Part shown: one piece after another, positions 22,516 to 31,461 of the stretch
Numbering within the stretch: the stretch's first letter is position 1
How the letters are laid out: every line of letters starts with the position of its first letter
Assembly: GCF_033115175.1 (NCBI RefSeq)
Contig: NC_084831.1
Span: forward strand, 39,960,002-40,024,001
Length of the DNA stretch: 64,000 nt
From: Lepus europaeus
Lineage: Eukaryota > Chordata > Mammalia > Lagomorpha > Leporidae
Direction: 5' to 3'
Position numbers and translations under genes: made by a program
The notes under the pieces: generated by a model
The model's input: only the letters and a program-made list of their open reading frames with translations
Told to the model about the DNA's origin: nothing
Databases searched by the model: none

Positions 22516-22802
22516 TTTTTAAAAAATTGAGTATATAAACAAGTCATATTTCTTAATTTTATGTAGAAAATAAAATGTTACAAAATATTTGTTATAAAAA
22601 AAAGAAAGGTTGGCTCTGATAGGGCTATGTCACTTGCTCTAAGCTTCTCTGTGAAAAACCAAGAATAAAAGCAGCAGATGCAATGCCCCCTACTGGTGAG
22701 GACTGGCACTGCCATCCCAGATCGCCTCCCGGACCCTGAACTATGTTGAGCAATCCTGGAGTTGATCTTTAGATTTGGAATCTGTTTTTAAAGATACCAA
22801 CC
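22516..22802. other. Unassigned DNA with a CTCF-like motif
   Basis: Unique sequence between SINEs. Contains the CTCF-like word reported at 22683-22696. Confidence 0.5.
22683..22696 (-). promoter_or_regulatory. Candidate CTCF motif
   Basis: The plus strand reads ATGCCCCCTACTGG; its complement, CCAGTAGGGGGCAT, fits the CTCF core CCASYAGRKGGCRS except at the last base. Occupancy cannot be judged from sequence alone. Confidence 0.55.
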
Positions 22803-23088
22803 TGCCAGCTTTGTGGCACAATGGCCATCTCATATGGGAGCCAGTTTTAGCTCCAGCTACTCCACTTCTGATCCAGCTCAAGGCTGGTAGCCTGGGAAAA
22901 ATAGCAGAAGATGGCCCAAGTGTTTGGGCCCCTGCCACCCATGTGGGAGATGGGAAGAAGCTCCTGGCTCCTGGCTTCAGACTGGCCCAGCGCTGGTCAT
23001 TGTGTACATCTGGGGAGTGAACCAACAGATTGAAGATTCTCTGTCTCTCCCTCTCTCTGTAAATCTGACTTTCAAAAATAAATAAATC
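22803..23088 (+). mobile_element. CSINE, head partly deleted
   Basis: CAGCTTTGTGGCACAATGG joins early to CATCTCATATGGGAGCC; the rest is standard, ending TTCAAAAATAAATAAATC. Confidence 0.9.
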
Positions 23089-23326
23089 TTCCATCTGATG
23101 GTTCACTCTCCAAATGGCTGCAATGGCTGGAGCTGAGTTGATTTGAAGCCAGGAACCAGGAGTTTCTTTCAGGTCTTCCACATGGTGCAGAGGCCCAAGG
23201 ACTTGGGCCATCTTCTACTGCTTTCTTTTCCCCCAGGCCATAGCAGAGAGTGGGATTAGAAGAGGAGTAGCCGGGACTCGAACCAGCGCCCATACGGGAT
23301 GCCAGCACTGCAGGTGGCAGCTTCAC
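23089..23326 (-). mobile_element. CSINE core, antisense, lacking tail and outer head
   Basis: Begins TTCCATCTGATGGTTCACTC inside the element and stops at GCAGGTGGCAGCTTCACC before the head, then an A14 run. Tail-to-tail with the preceding copy. Confidence 0.88.
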
Positions 23327-23435
23327 CAATTTAAAAAAAAAAAAAAAGGACTACCAATAAGCTAATAACTTACAGATTCGAGTGGCTAAGAGGTTAATGG
23401 ATCTAAAATACCTCCCCCAGAGATATGTAATTGGA

Positions 23436-23715
23436 GGTGCTTACTTGCAAGAAGCGTAGGGACCTGGCATCCCATGAGTACGAGTTCCAGTCCCAGATGC
23501 TCCACTTCTGACCCAGTAATGTAAATGCACTTGGGACAGCAGTGGAAGATGGCCCAAGTGCTTCCACTCTGCCACCTTTGTAGTACGGAGACCTGTAGGG
23601 AGTTCCAGGCTCCTGGTGTGGTCATCTGGAGAATGAACCAGCAGATGGAAGACCCACTCCCCTCTCCTCCCCCCATGTCGTCTGTCAGTCTGCTTTTCAA
23701 ATAAACAGACAAGTA
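23436..23715 (+). mobile_element. CSINE, old diverged copy
   Basis: GGCATCCCATGAGTACGAGTTCCAGTCCC, CTCCACTTCTGACCCAG and GAATGAACCAGCAGATGGAAGACC are recognisable. The CT-rich block is degraded; tail CTTTTCAAATAAACAGAC. Confidence 0.82.
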
Positions 23716-24346
23716 ACATGAACACCGGTGGAATGAGGGCTGGCCTGGAGAAGTGGCTCTGGGCGGGAGGGAGAGGAAAGCTCTACAGGAACCAGGCAGG
23801 AGCCAATCTGGGCCCCTTTTTTGCTAATGAGATAATGGAGTTCCCCCTTCCTTCACCTCCATGCCTCTGATAATCAAGTTCAAAACAGGACTTCATTAGG
23901 TTGTCACAGCCACAAAGCAGGCAGGAGGGAGCCGGCGGCGGCACTCCTGCTGTTCCCTCCTGCTCCCACGCGGTGGCAGTGTGGGCGGCAGGTGCCCGAC
24001 AGAACAGGAGCGCTGCAGCAGGCTGGCCGCCACGCTGACAGGCAGGGGGGCGTTGGTCCTCCGCCGGAGGAGAACCCAACACTGAAGGCCGTCCCTCTGA
24101 CCCCAGTGCTTCCCATTGCTGGTACTTGATCTTTCAGCACATTTTCCATGAACGCAACGTCCGGGAAGACACACAAGACAGTCCCCACAGCCCTGTGACT
24201 CTGTGTCTGACTTGTCACAGGCCCACACCTCTGTCCGGTCCCCAACACCGTGTTTGCCTTGGTGTGTGGCACTCTTTGGCCTTGAACTCTCCAACTGCAG
24301 AGTATCGTCCAGGCTGTTCCATTGCTGCCAGCTTCGCTCTGTCTCA
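23716..24346. other. GC-rich unique block
   Basis: The densest CpG in the window (23930-24070: GGCGGCGGC, CACGCGG, GGGGGGCGTTGG, CCGCCGGAGG). Overlapping minus-strand frames of 132 and 147 residues cover it in different phases, and neither shows a domain or a splice pattern I trust. The left edge (23825-23915) is a smooth AT-balanced stretch resembling conserved non-coding sequence. Confidence 0.5.
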
Positions 24347-24684
24347 ACTTTTTTTTTTTTTAATATTATTTATTTGAAACACAGAGTTACACACAAAGAG
24401 CAACAGCGAGAGAGAGAGAGCAAGATTTCATCTGCTGGTTCACTTCCCAAATGGCCACAATAGCTGGGGCTGTGCCAGGCCAAAGCCAGGAGCTACAAGC
24501 TTCCCCCAGGTCTCCCACGTGGGTACATGGACCCAAGCACTTGGGTCATCTTCCACTACTTTCCCAGGCACATTATTAGGAAACTGGATAGGAAGAAGAG
24601 CAGCTGGGACTTGAACCAACACCCATATGAGACGCTGGTGTCGTGGGTGGTAGCTTTAGCCCCTAAGCAGTAATGCCAGTCTCA
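24347..24684 (-). mobile_element. CSINE, full length, antisense
   Basis: T-rich start TTTTTTTTTTTTAATATTATTTATTTGAAAC, core in order, antisense head AAGCAGTAATGCCAGTC. Confidence 0.92.
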
Positions 24685-24799
24685 TTGCTGCTGTTTTCTC
24701 TTATCACCCATGATGACTCTATCGCAAGGACTCTGGGGGAAACCTTACAGAAGGCGTCTACTATGAAGAGTTATTCAGGTTAATAGGGTGGTTCTGATG

Positions 24800-25406
24800 T
24801 AAGCAGGCATATAGGTTAAAATCAATTAGGTTTGTGAGCTGGAAGACCACGTCTTCACCATGCCCCTGTGTGACCTCATGCCCCTACCTGGCCACACCTG
24901 AGTGCCCACCAGCCAATCAGGTTAATTAACCACTCCCGTTTGGAAGTGGGTTAAAAGCCTGGGACACGGTGTGTTCCGGCCTTCTCTTTGCCCTGTCCTC
25001 TTGCCAGGAGGGGTCTTGCTGTAGCCCTGCGCCCCTAGGACCTAGATACTCCTCCATGTAGCTGATTCCTGGTGCTTGGTATGTACCCAGATCTACCTCT
25101 CTATCTTAGATAAAGCTCTCACTCTTCTATGCATCTTTCTCACTAAATAAAGGCTTAAAATGTACCATGCTGCCTCGTTTATCTGTGCGGATATTTAGAA
25201 TTCTCTAAATATTAGAATTTTTCTCTAAATGTTCTCTAAGTATGAGGTCTCAGGCTTATTAACATTGGGATTTATTAATAAGCACATGGTGATGTCATAT
25301 GGCACCCCAAATTCCAGTAGCATATGTGGCACCCCAGATGGCGCTTCTGGGGAACTTTAAGGGGCCGCATTTCTGTATAGATTTTAGGGGGTCATTCCCG
25401 ATATCA
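24800..25406 (+). repeat. LTR-like arm, left member of a large inverted repeat
   Basis: Reads like a retroviral LTR with downstream sequence. It has CCAAT-type AGCCAATCAGG at about 24911, TTAAAAG (TATA-like) at 24951, R-region-like GACACGGTGTG, polyadenylation signal AATAAA at 25145-25150, then about 250 bp ending CCGATATCA at 25406. The same sequence lies inverted at 29074-29740. It stops exactly where the first LTR of the inner ERV begins. Regulatory boxes are seen in sequence; activity is not implied. Confidence 0.8.
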
Positions 25407-25911
25407 GTTCCAATAGAAACCTAGGATGCAAAATGCTTGCTTTCCCCAAAAGTTACCTTAGCAAGGTCAAAAGTGCCTGCCCCATTTCTTAGGAATTTCC
25501 AGTTTTACCATGAGAATAGCAGGGGAGTGGTGATGCCATCCTCTGGAGCACCCAGTTTGCTGTCAATCACATTAGGTGCCCCACCCTTCTGATGGTCCTT
25601 TTATCATGAGCAAACCAGACAGGGTAAAAGATTGCAGATCAGATATTTTGATGGGTTTCTCTCTGCCTTGCACTGATTGACAGTGTCTTCCCCCAAATTG
25701 TGCTTGGGAACCCCAGTACCAGCAGCCCCTTTGGGCTTTTCCTCTCTTGGAGCCCCCTCCAGGTCACTCTGGCTGGAGGTCTCTGACTTAAATAAATCTT
25801 GCTTTTAAATACGTCTTACTTTTCTCTTTGCCTTGTGGGCTTGGAAATTCTTCTGCCATGTGAGACAGAACCGAGGCAATCTTTTCTCCGCCGCTGTTTT
25901 CAGCCCTAACA
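25407..25911 (+). mobile_element. ERV 5' LTR, first ~35 bp missing
   Basis: Matches the downstream LTR from GTTCCAATAGAAACCTAGG onward, with AATAAA at 25791-25796. It ends GCCCTAACA at 25911, directly before the primer-binding site. The 3' LTR copy extends about 34 bp further upstream (to a TG at 28192), so this copy has lost its start at the junction with the inverted arm. Confidence 0.85.
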
Positions 25912-25914
25912 TTT

Positions 25915-25932
25915 CGGTGGCGTGACTCGGAA
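25915..25932 (+). other. Retroviral primer-binding site, tRNA-His-like
   Basis: CGGTGGCGTGACTCGGAA lies three bases after the LTR end. It differs at three of 18 positions from the complement of the tRNA-His 3' end as I recall it. This would place the element near the HERV-H-like class I (gamma-type) ERVs. Assignment is by eye. Confidence 0.65.
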
Positions 25933-28191
25933 AGCAGCTCCAGCGTGACATGGATCCTGCTCAAGTTCACTTCCAGCCAGTGTCAGATCATCTGCCAGAG
26001 AGGTGAGCATGCGGACTGCTCTCGCTTCCGTTTTTCAGGGAGTTTCACTCTTCTCCATAGCAAATCTCTCATTGTCTCAAAAACACCAGGTCCCTGTCAG
26101 TTAAAAGTGATCAGTGCAGCTGCCGACCTTAAGACTCAGGGGCTAGGCGTGCTGATTAGGCCAGAGCAGTTCTGCATCTGCTACTATTCTAATCCCTCTC
26201 TTCTCCAGTGTGGACTGGCCCTTCATGAAAGAACTGGAAAAAGGCCTTGAGATGGCTGAAGAACTCTTTTCCCCTGACCTCTACTGTACTCACTACTTTG
26301 GGACAATTCTGTAAGCAGATAAAGCAATAATGCACTACAGGTTCCAGCTGAGGAGAGTATGGTGCATTCATGTTACTAAGAGCAGGAAGTAACTCTGATT
26401 AATGGTAATTAAAAAAACAGTTAAATGTTTTAAGAAGCTAAATCTTAAACTGCTTTATTGTTCTATTGCGTATGTTATGTTATGTGTATGTACATATTGC
26501 TTGTCTACATGGGAAAATTTATTAAGAGTTCTGTTTTAATTGGCTTATAGATAAAAGATTGCTCATAAGTTTAAATTGCTAAATTAACAAAAGATACCTT
26601 TTTGGTTCAGGTGACCTAAATAAATCTGTGCATCAGATGTTTTAAATTTTTTGGTAGAAAGAAACTAAAAATGCTTAAGTCATTTTCATGGTTTTATGCT
26701 TCAGTCTGCTGTCAAATTACATTTGTGTTAGATATTTAAGCAATGTTTTCAATACAGGTACTCTTAAATGTTTCTGTAAATTGTTATTTGACAGTTAAAA
26801 TTGCTTGCTAAGTTTTCATTTGATTTTAAGTTATTGACAGTAAGCAATCTGGGAAGCCTGCCTTGTTCCCTCATTTCTCTGTTCCTTTCAGGATGGGAAA
26901 CTGATTCTATTCTGAAGGACTCTCCAGGATGTACATTTTGATTTTTAGACTTTATAAAAGCAGTGGCCAACAATTTTCTGTAATAACAGCCTGGCTACAT
27001 ATAGAAGAAATTCTGATTTCACAGCTAGATTTATCTCACCATGGGCACAATAAACAGGCGAAACCTCTGTTTTCAAACCAAACTAACAGAAAGTTTTACT
27101 AGCGACTTAAATTTATGGGTAAGGTGGTCATCACATTTGATCTTAAAGTGAGAACATAGCTTTCCTCAGTGGCACAGAAAGACCACTAGGAGAACCTGCC
27201 TGAAACTATAGATTCCTAATTAGGCCACCAAAGATTACAGGTGGGACTGGGCACCCCTTGATTTGCATCCTCTGAAAGGTTTCTTCTGGTCCACTTTAGC
27301 AGAGACCAGGAGGAAGAGGAGCAAGCGAGGCAGCAGGAGCAATGTCAAGATAAGTGGCAAGCCAATTAATGGCAGCTTCACACAGTGATCTGCCATCAAG
27401 GAGACCCAACAGGCCAGTCCACCACAAATGGCATTGGTTTTTGATGTGGAGATGCAGGGCTTCAGATGGGCACAAAAATTAGCTTATGAAGAGCCCTGGA
27501 AGCTCTGTCAGCCAACAGCTGGGTCATTGGAAATGCAACTGCCCTGGGGGTTGGAGGACTCCTGGGTTGGAGCCACAGGCCCTGTTGGCTCTAAGCTGAA
27601 AAAAGTCCTTCACTCAGCCCAGCTTCCAAAGTAACCACCATTGTTGAGGGGAGGGCCAAGTAGGGTCAGCAACATTGCAGGCAGAACTGCAAATTCTTCA
27701 GGCCACCTCTCCTCCCAGGCCAGCTAGTCAATGGCCCTAAAGAGGTTCATGCCCCCCTTGTTTGCTTCTTCCAGCACTCCATGTGAAGAGATAGGTAGGT
27801 CTGGCCAGGCCTTAAAAACCCACCTGATTGTCATTAGACTCCTCCTATCAGTTTCTATTTATGGTCAGTTTCTATTTCTTCATTGTGGTTTTAATAGCAC
27901 CTTTCTTAGGTCCTTTCATAATGACTCTCCTTTGTTTTATACCCTGTGTATTTAATCTACTTATTAGATTCATTTTCTCCAAACTTGAAATAGTGAAATT
28001 CTAGATGGTCATGCACATCAACTCTCTGATGGAAGCAGTTTCTGCGGCCCCTCCTAGAGGCCACCTCCTGCTAGAACTCTGTCTTGGTTGCCTTTCCCTA
28101 CTCTGCCCCTACTCAGCTGGAAGAAGCCAGAGTGATCATCATCCCATATCCCTAACAGAAGTTAGGATCCATTTTTTGGGAGGAGGAAATG
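25933..28191 (+). mobile_element. ERV internal region, degenerate, non-coding
   Basis: About 2.3 kb between primer site and polypurine tract, far shorter than a full gag-pol-env interior. AT-rich in 26400-27000. The longest plus frame (25945-26250) has no recognised viral domain. A purine tract (GGGAGGAGGAAAT, 28178-28190) immediately precedes the 3' LTR, as expected for a polypurine tract. No gag, pol or env homology recognised here. The copy is defective by deletion and decay. Confidence 0.75.
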
Positions 28192-29072
28192 TGATGAGTT
28201 ATATGGGTTAATAGACAGCTGGGTTGTTCCCAGTAGAAATCTAGGGTGCAAAATGCTTGCTTTCCCAAAAAGCTACCTTTAGCAAGGTCAAAAAGTGCCT
28301 GCCCCATTTCTTAGGAATTTCCAGTTTTACCGTGAGAATAGCAAGGGAGTGGTGATGCCATGCTCCTGGGCTCTCTGCTGTAAAAACATTAGGTGTCCCA
28401 CTCTTCTGATGGTCCTTTTATCATGAGCAAACCAGACAGGGTAAAAAGATTGCAGATCAGGTCTTTTGGTGGGTTTCTCCCTGCCTTGTACTACTTGACA
28501 GTGTTCTTCCCCAAATTGTGCTTGGGACCCCAGTACCAGCAGCCCCTTTGGGCTTTTCCTCTCTTGGAGCCCCCTCCAGGTCACTCTGGCTGGCTGGAGG
28601 TCTCTGACTTAAATAAATCTTGCTTTTAAATACGTCTTACTTTTTTTTTTTTAAAGATTTATTTATTTATTTGAAAGTCAGAGTTACACAGAGAGAGAGG
28701 CAGAGACAGAGAGAGAGAGGTCTTCCATCCACTGGTTCACATTCCCCAGATGGCCACAATGGCCGGAGCTGCGCCAATCCGAAGCCAGGAGCCAGGAGCT
28801 TCTTCTGGGTCTCCCATGTGGGTGCAGGGGCCCAAGGACTTGGGCCATCTTCTACTGCTTTCCCAGGCCATAGCATAGCTGGATCAGAAGTGGAGCAGCC
28901 AGGTCTCGAACAGGCGCACATATGGGATGCCGACGCTTCAGGCCAGGGCGTTAACCCACTGCACCACAGTGCCAGCACCTAAATATGTCTTACTTTTCTC
29001 TTTGCCTTGATGGCTTGGAAATTCTTCTTCCATTTGAGACATGGAATCTTTTCTCTTCCGCTGTCAACCATA
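28192..29072 (+). mobile_element. ERV 3' LTR, interrupted by a CSINE
   Basis: Starts TGATGAGTTATATGGG after the purine tract. From about 28226 it matches the 5' LTR closely. AATAAA at 28612-28617. An antisense CSINE fills 28641-28979; the LTR resumes to about 29072 (CTGTCAACCA), where the right inverted arm begins. The two LTRs differ by scattered substitutions and small indels, so the insertion is not recent. Confidence 0.85.
28641..28979 (-). mobile_element. CSINE, antisense, inside the ERV 3' LTR
   Basis: Full-length antisense copy. TAAATACGTCTTAC (28627-28640) recurs as TAAATATGTCTTAC (28980-28993), a 14-bp target duplication with one change. Confidence 0.96.
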
Positions 29073-29073
29073 A

Positions 29074-29740
29074 TGAAATCGGAGAAGACCCCCTAAAATC
29101 TACACTAAAATGTGGCCCCTTAAAGTTCCCTAGAAATGCAATCCGGGGTGCCACATGTGCTACCGGAATTTGGGGTGCCTTATGATTTCACCATAGGCTT
29201 TTTACTAAATCCCCTTTATTAATAAGCCCGAGAGGGTTCTTGCCTAATATTTAGAGAAGAATTCCAAAAATAGGCACAGATAAACGAGGCAGCATGGTAC
29301 GTTTTAAACTTTTATTTAATGAGAAAGATGCATAGGAGAGTGAGAGCTTTATTTAAGAGAGAGAGGTGAATAAGGGTTCATACCAAGCACCAGGAACCAG
29401 CCACGTGGATGAGCATCTAGGCCTGTATCTGGGCAAGGAAGCCTAAAGCACATGGCCCAGAGGCCATGCGCCCTGGAGGCACAAGGCTACAGCAAGCCCC
29501 CTCCTGACAAGAGGCCAGGGAAGAAGAGCGAGCCGGGCCACACCGTGTCCTGGCTTTTAACCCACTTCCAAAGGCGAGTGGTTAATTAACCTGATTGGCT
29601 GGTGGGCACCCAGGTGTGGCCAGGTAGGGGAATGAGGCCACACAGGGGCATGGCAAAGGCATCAGGTAGGGACATGAGGCCACACAGGGGCGTGGCGAAG
29701 GTGTGGTCCTCCAGTTCACAAATCCAATCAACTTTAACCT
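29074..29740 (-). repeat. LTR-like arm, right member of the large inverted repeat
   Basis: Reverse complement of 24800-25406 with visible divergence. TGAAATCGG at 29074 mirrors CCGATATCA at 25406; antisense AATAAA near 29313; CCAAT-type box inverted near 29592. Unlike the left arm, it carries two tandem 42-bp units at 29621-29662 and 29663-29704. Confidence 0.8.
29621..29704 (-). repeat. Two 42-bp tandem units in the U3-like part of the right arm
   Basis: Both units start CAGGTAGGG and include ATGAGGCCACACAGGGGC. The corresponding part of the left arm has one unit. Tandem units in U3 often correspond to enhancers in retroviral LTRs; here it is only an inference. Confidence 0.9.
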
Positions 29741-30234
29741 GTACTTCATTCCCCTGTCAGAGACTCCAGACCTTAATCTTAAGGGGATGTTGATGGGCGT
29801 TGAATCACCATCTTCCATAGCTGCTTCCTGCTTATTAGGGGTGCAGACCCTGCCTGTTCTTCTTTTTTTTTTTTTTTTTACAGGCAGAGTGGACAGTGAG
29901 AGAGAGACAGAGAGAAAGGTCTTCCTTTGCCATTGGTTCACCCTCCAATGGCTGCCAGGGCCGGCGCACTGTGGCCAGCGCACCATGCTGATCCGAAGCC
30001 AGGAGCCAGGTGCTTCTCCTGGTCTCCCATGGGGTGCAGGGCCCAAGCACCTGGGCCATCCTCCACTGCACTCCCGGGCCATAGCTGAGAGCTGGCCTGG
30101 AAAAGGGGAAACCGGGACAGAATCCAGCACCCCGACCGGGACTAGAACCCGGTGTGCCGGCGCCTCTAGGCAGAGGATTAGCCTGTTGAGCCACAGTGCT
30201 GGCTCTGCCTGTTCTCAATCTGGAAGTCTCTGCC
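29741..30234 (-). pseudogene. Retroviral pol fragment (connection region), antisense, split by SINE
   Basis: 29745-29860 and 30204-30233 match, in the same orientation, the stretch at about 31690-31850 that belongs to the pol remnant. Shared landmarks include CAGAGACTCCA, AATCTTAAGGGGA and GTGCAGACCCTGCCT. It is therefore a second, separate copy of the same pol segment, directly next to the LTR-like arm. Frame broken; interrupted by a CSINE2-like element. Confidence 0.7.
29861..30203 (-). mobile_element. CSINE2-like SINE, antisense
   Basis: T-run then ACAGGCAGAGTGGACAGTGAGAGAG, CCATTGGTTCACCCTCCAATGG, GACTAGAACCCGGTG (antisense B box) and head end GAGCCACAGTGCTGGC. CTGCCTGTTCT is duplicated at 29850-29860 and 30204-30214. 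This SINE creates the 234-residue frame at 29703-30407. Confidence 0.96.
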
Positions 30235-30557
30235 TGGTAGCTTTGGGATCTGCATGGACGGAAGGCCTATACTTCCGGAAATGGAGAGTCCCTACCTGTA
30301 CTTCTTGGGAAGAAAAGTCCTCGTTAAGGTCCCCACAGGTGCCTAAAGGTCAACCAATGAGGATCAGACCCGCCTCAACCTTTAACCCCCATGCCCTGAA
30401 TCTATAAAAGGAGCCCTCCCAATCTCTGATGCGGGACTTCCCCCTGCACTGTTGCTCTGTTGGGACCGGGGAACCTGGGAGTGGAATCCCAATAAAAGCC
30501 TGTGAATTAATTGATTCGTCTGCCTGGGAAGATTTGTTACGCGCCGGAGACCTTGCA
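30235..30557 (+). mobile_element. Solo LTR with 5-bp target duplication
   Basis: Starts TGGTAGCTTTGGG and ends GACCTTGCA; CTGCC occurs immediately before (30230-30234) and after (30558-30562). Inside are CCAAT (near 30352), TCTATAAAAG (30401-30410) and AATAAA (30491-30496) in the expected U3-R order. It is opposite in orientation to the pol remnants on both sides. About 323 bp; family not named. Confidence 0.8.
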
Positions 30558-31085
30558 CTGCCTATCTCATCTAATGAGTTCACTTCACGTATTTGGTCCG
30601 TATTTAGTCCCTTTCCTCCAAAAGCTCGGGAGACCAGTTATACTAAGGCATCTCTTCCCAAGTGGGTAGAGTTGTGTATCTCCTTTATAATTTTCCATTG
30701 AGTGGTCATTGGTAGCATAGTTCTATGATTTAGCATCCACCATCCATTTGTGTCTTTAGTATAGCCTCGCTGTTGGGCCCATTCATTCTCAGGCTCCGTA
30801 TAGTGAGGTTCCTTAACCACTTCCACAGATTGAGGTATAAGGGACATTTCCAAACTTTCCTGTGTAGCTGCTCTATCTGCTAACGCATTTCCCTGGTTAA
30901 CATAATTATCTCCCTTCTGATGTCCCTTGCAGTGGATGACGGTCACTTCTAAAGGCTCCAGTACTGCCTGAAGTAGAGCCAGTATCTCTTTTCCATATTT
31001 AACAGGGGAATTCTTTGCAGTCAGTAAGCCCCTCTCTTTCCAGACTGCTGTGTGTGCATGTAACACAAGGAAAACATATCTGGAA

Positions 31086-31127
31086 TCTATCTATCTATCT
31101 ATCTATCTACCTATCTATCTATCTATC
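31086..31127 (+). repeat. (TCTA)n microsatellite at an LTR edge
   Basis: About ten tetranucleotide units, one changed to CCTA. It lies between the end of the inserted LTR and the resumption of RNase H sequence near 31085. Confidence 0.97.
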
Positions 31128-31461
31128 CCGTCCCGCAGGATGTCAACTAGGGCCAAGCACCTAGAAAGAGAAATGAAGGGACAGGAGACACAAAGATGGC
31201 AGCAAGACAAGGGTCCTGATCAAGCTGCAAATTTTATTTTTCAACCACACACTTATATATCATAAAGGCAGGGTGTCGGGCGGGGGAAGGAGGAGGAGCT
31301 TATCTTGTAGCTGCGATGCTTGTGCAAGTAGGGGAAAGGTTACAAGGTCTTAAGGCACAAGGTCACTCAAGGTTGCGTTATCAGTACTCTCCGGCCTGGG
31401 CTGTTTAGCCCTGCCTCAGTAGTTTTCCACTAAGAGGCCACATGCTGCGTGGTCCCTGACA
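31128..31461 (-). mobile_element. Solo LTR, class-II-like, inserted in pol
   Basis: On the minus strand it starts TGTCAGGGACC at 31461. A TATA-like GATATATAAG lies near 31250, AATAAA near 31235, and it ends CCTGCGGGACGGG at 31128. The GGGAC-type ends recall class II (ERVK-type) LTRs. It interrupts an RNase H sequence of a different, gamma-type ERV, so it is a later insertion. Confidence 0.75.

Noticed and set aside
23896..24347. Two overlapping minus-strand frames of 132 and 147 residues
   Set aside because: Different phases over a GC-rich block, no recognised family. Kept only as a finding about composition.
29703..30407. Plus-strand frame of 234 residues, the longest in the window
   Set aside because: It runs through an antisense CSINE2-like SINE flanked by its target duplication; the same peptide pattern recurs in other SINE copies.
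30638..31066. Open 142-residue retroviral RNase H/integrase frame as a domesticated gene
   Set aside because: It starts mid-domain at a microsatellite, ends inside integrase at a stop, and is flanked by other broken pol sequence; decay is simpler.
31086..31127. Regular short repeat that could be mistaken for a CRISPR-like array
   Set aside because: A tetranucleotide microsatellite without spacers, in a mammalian genome.
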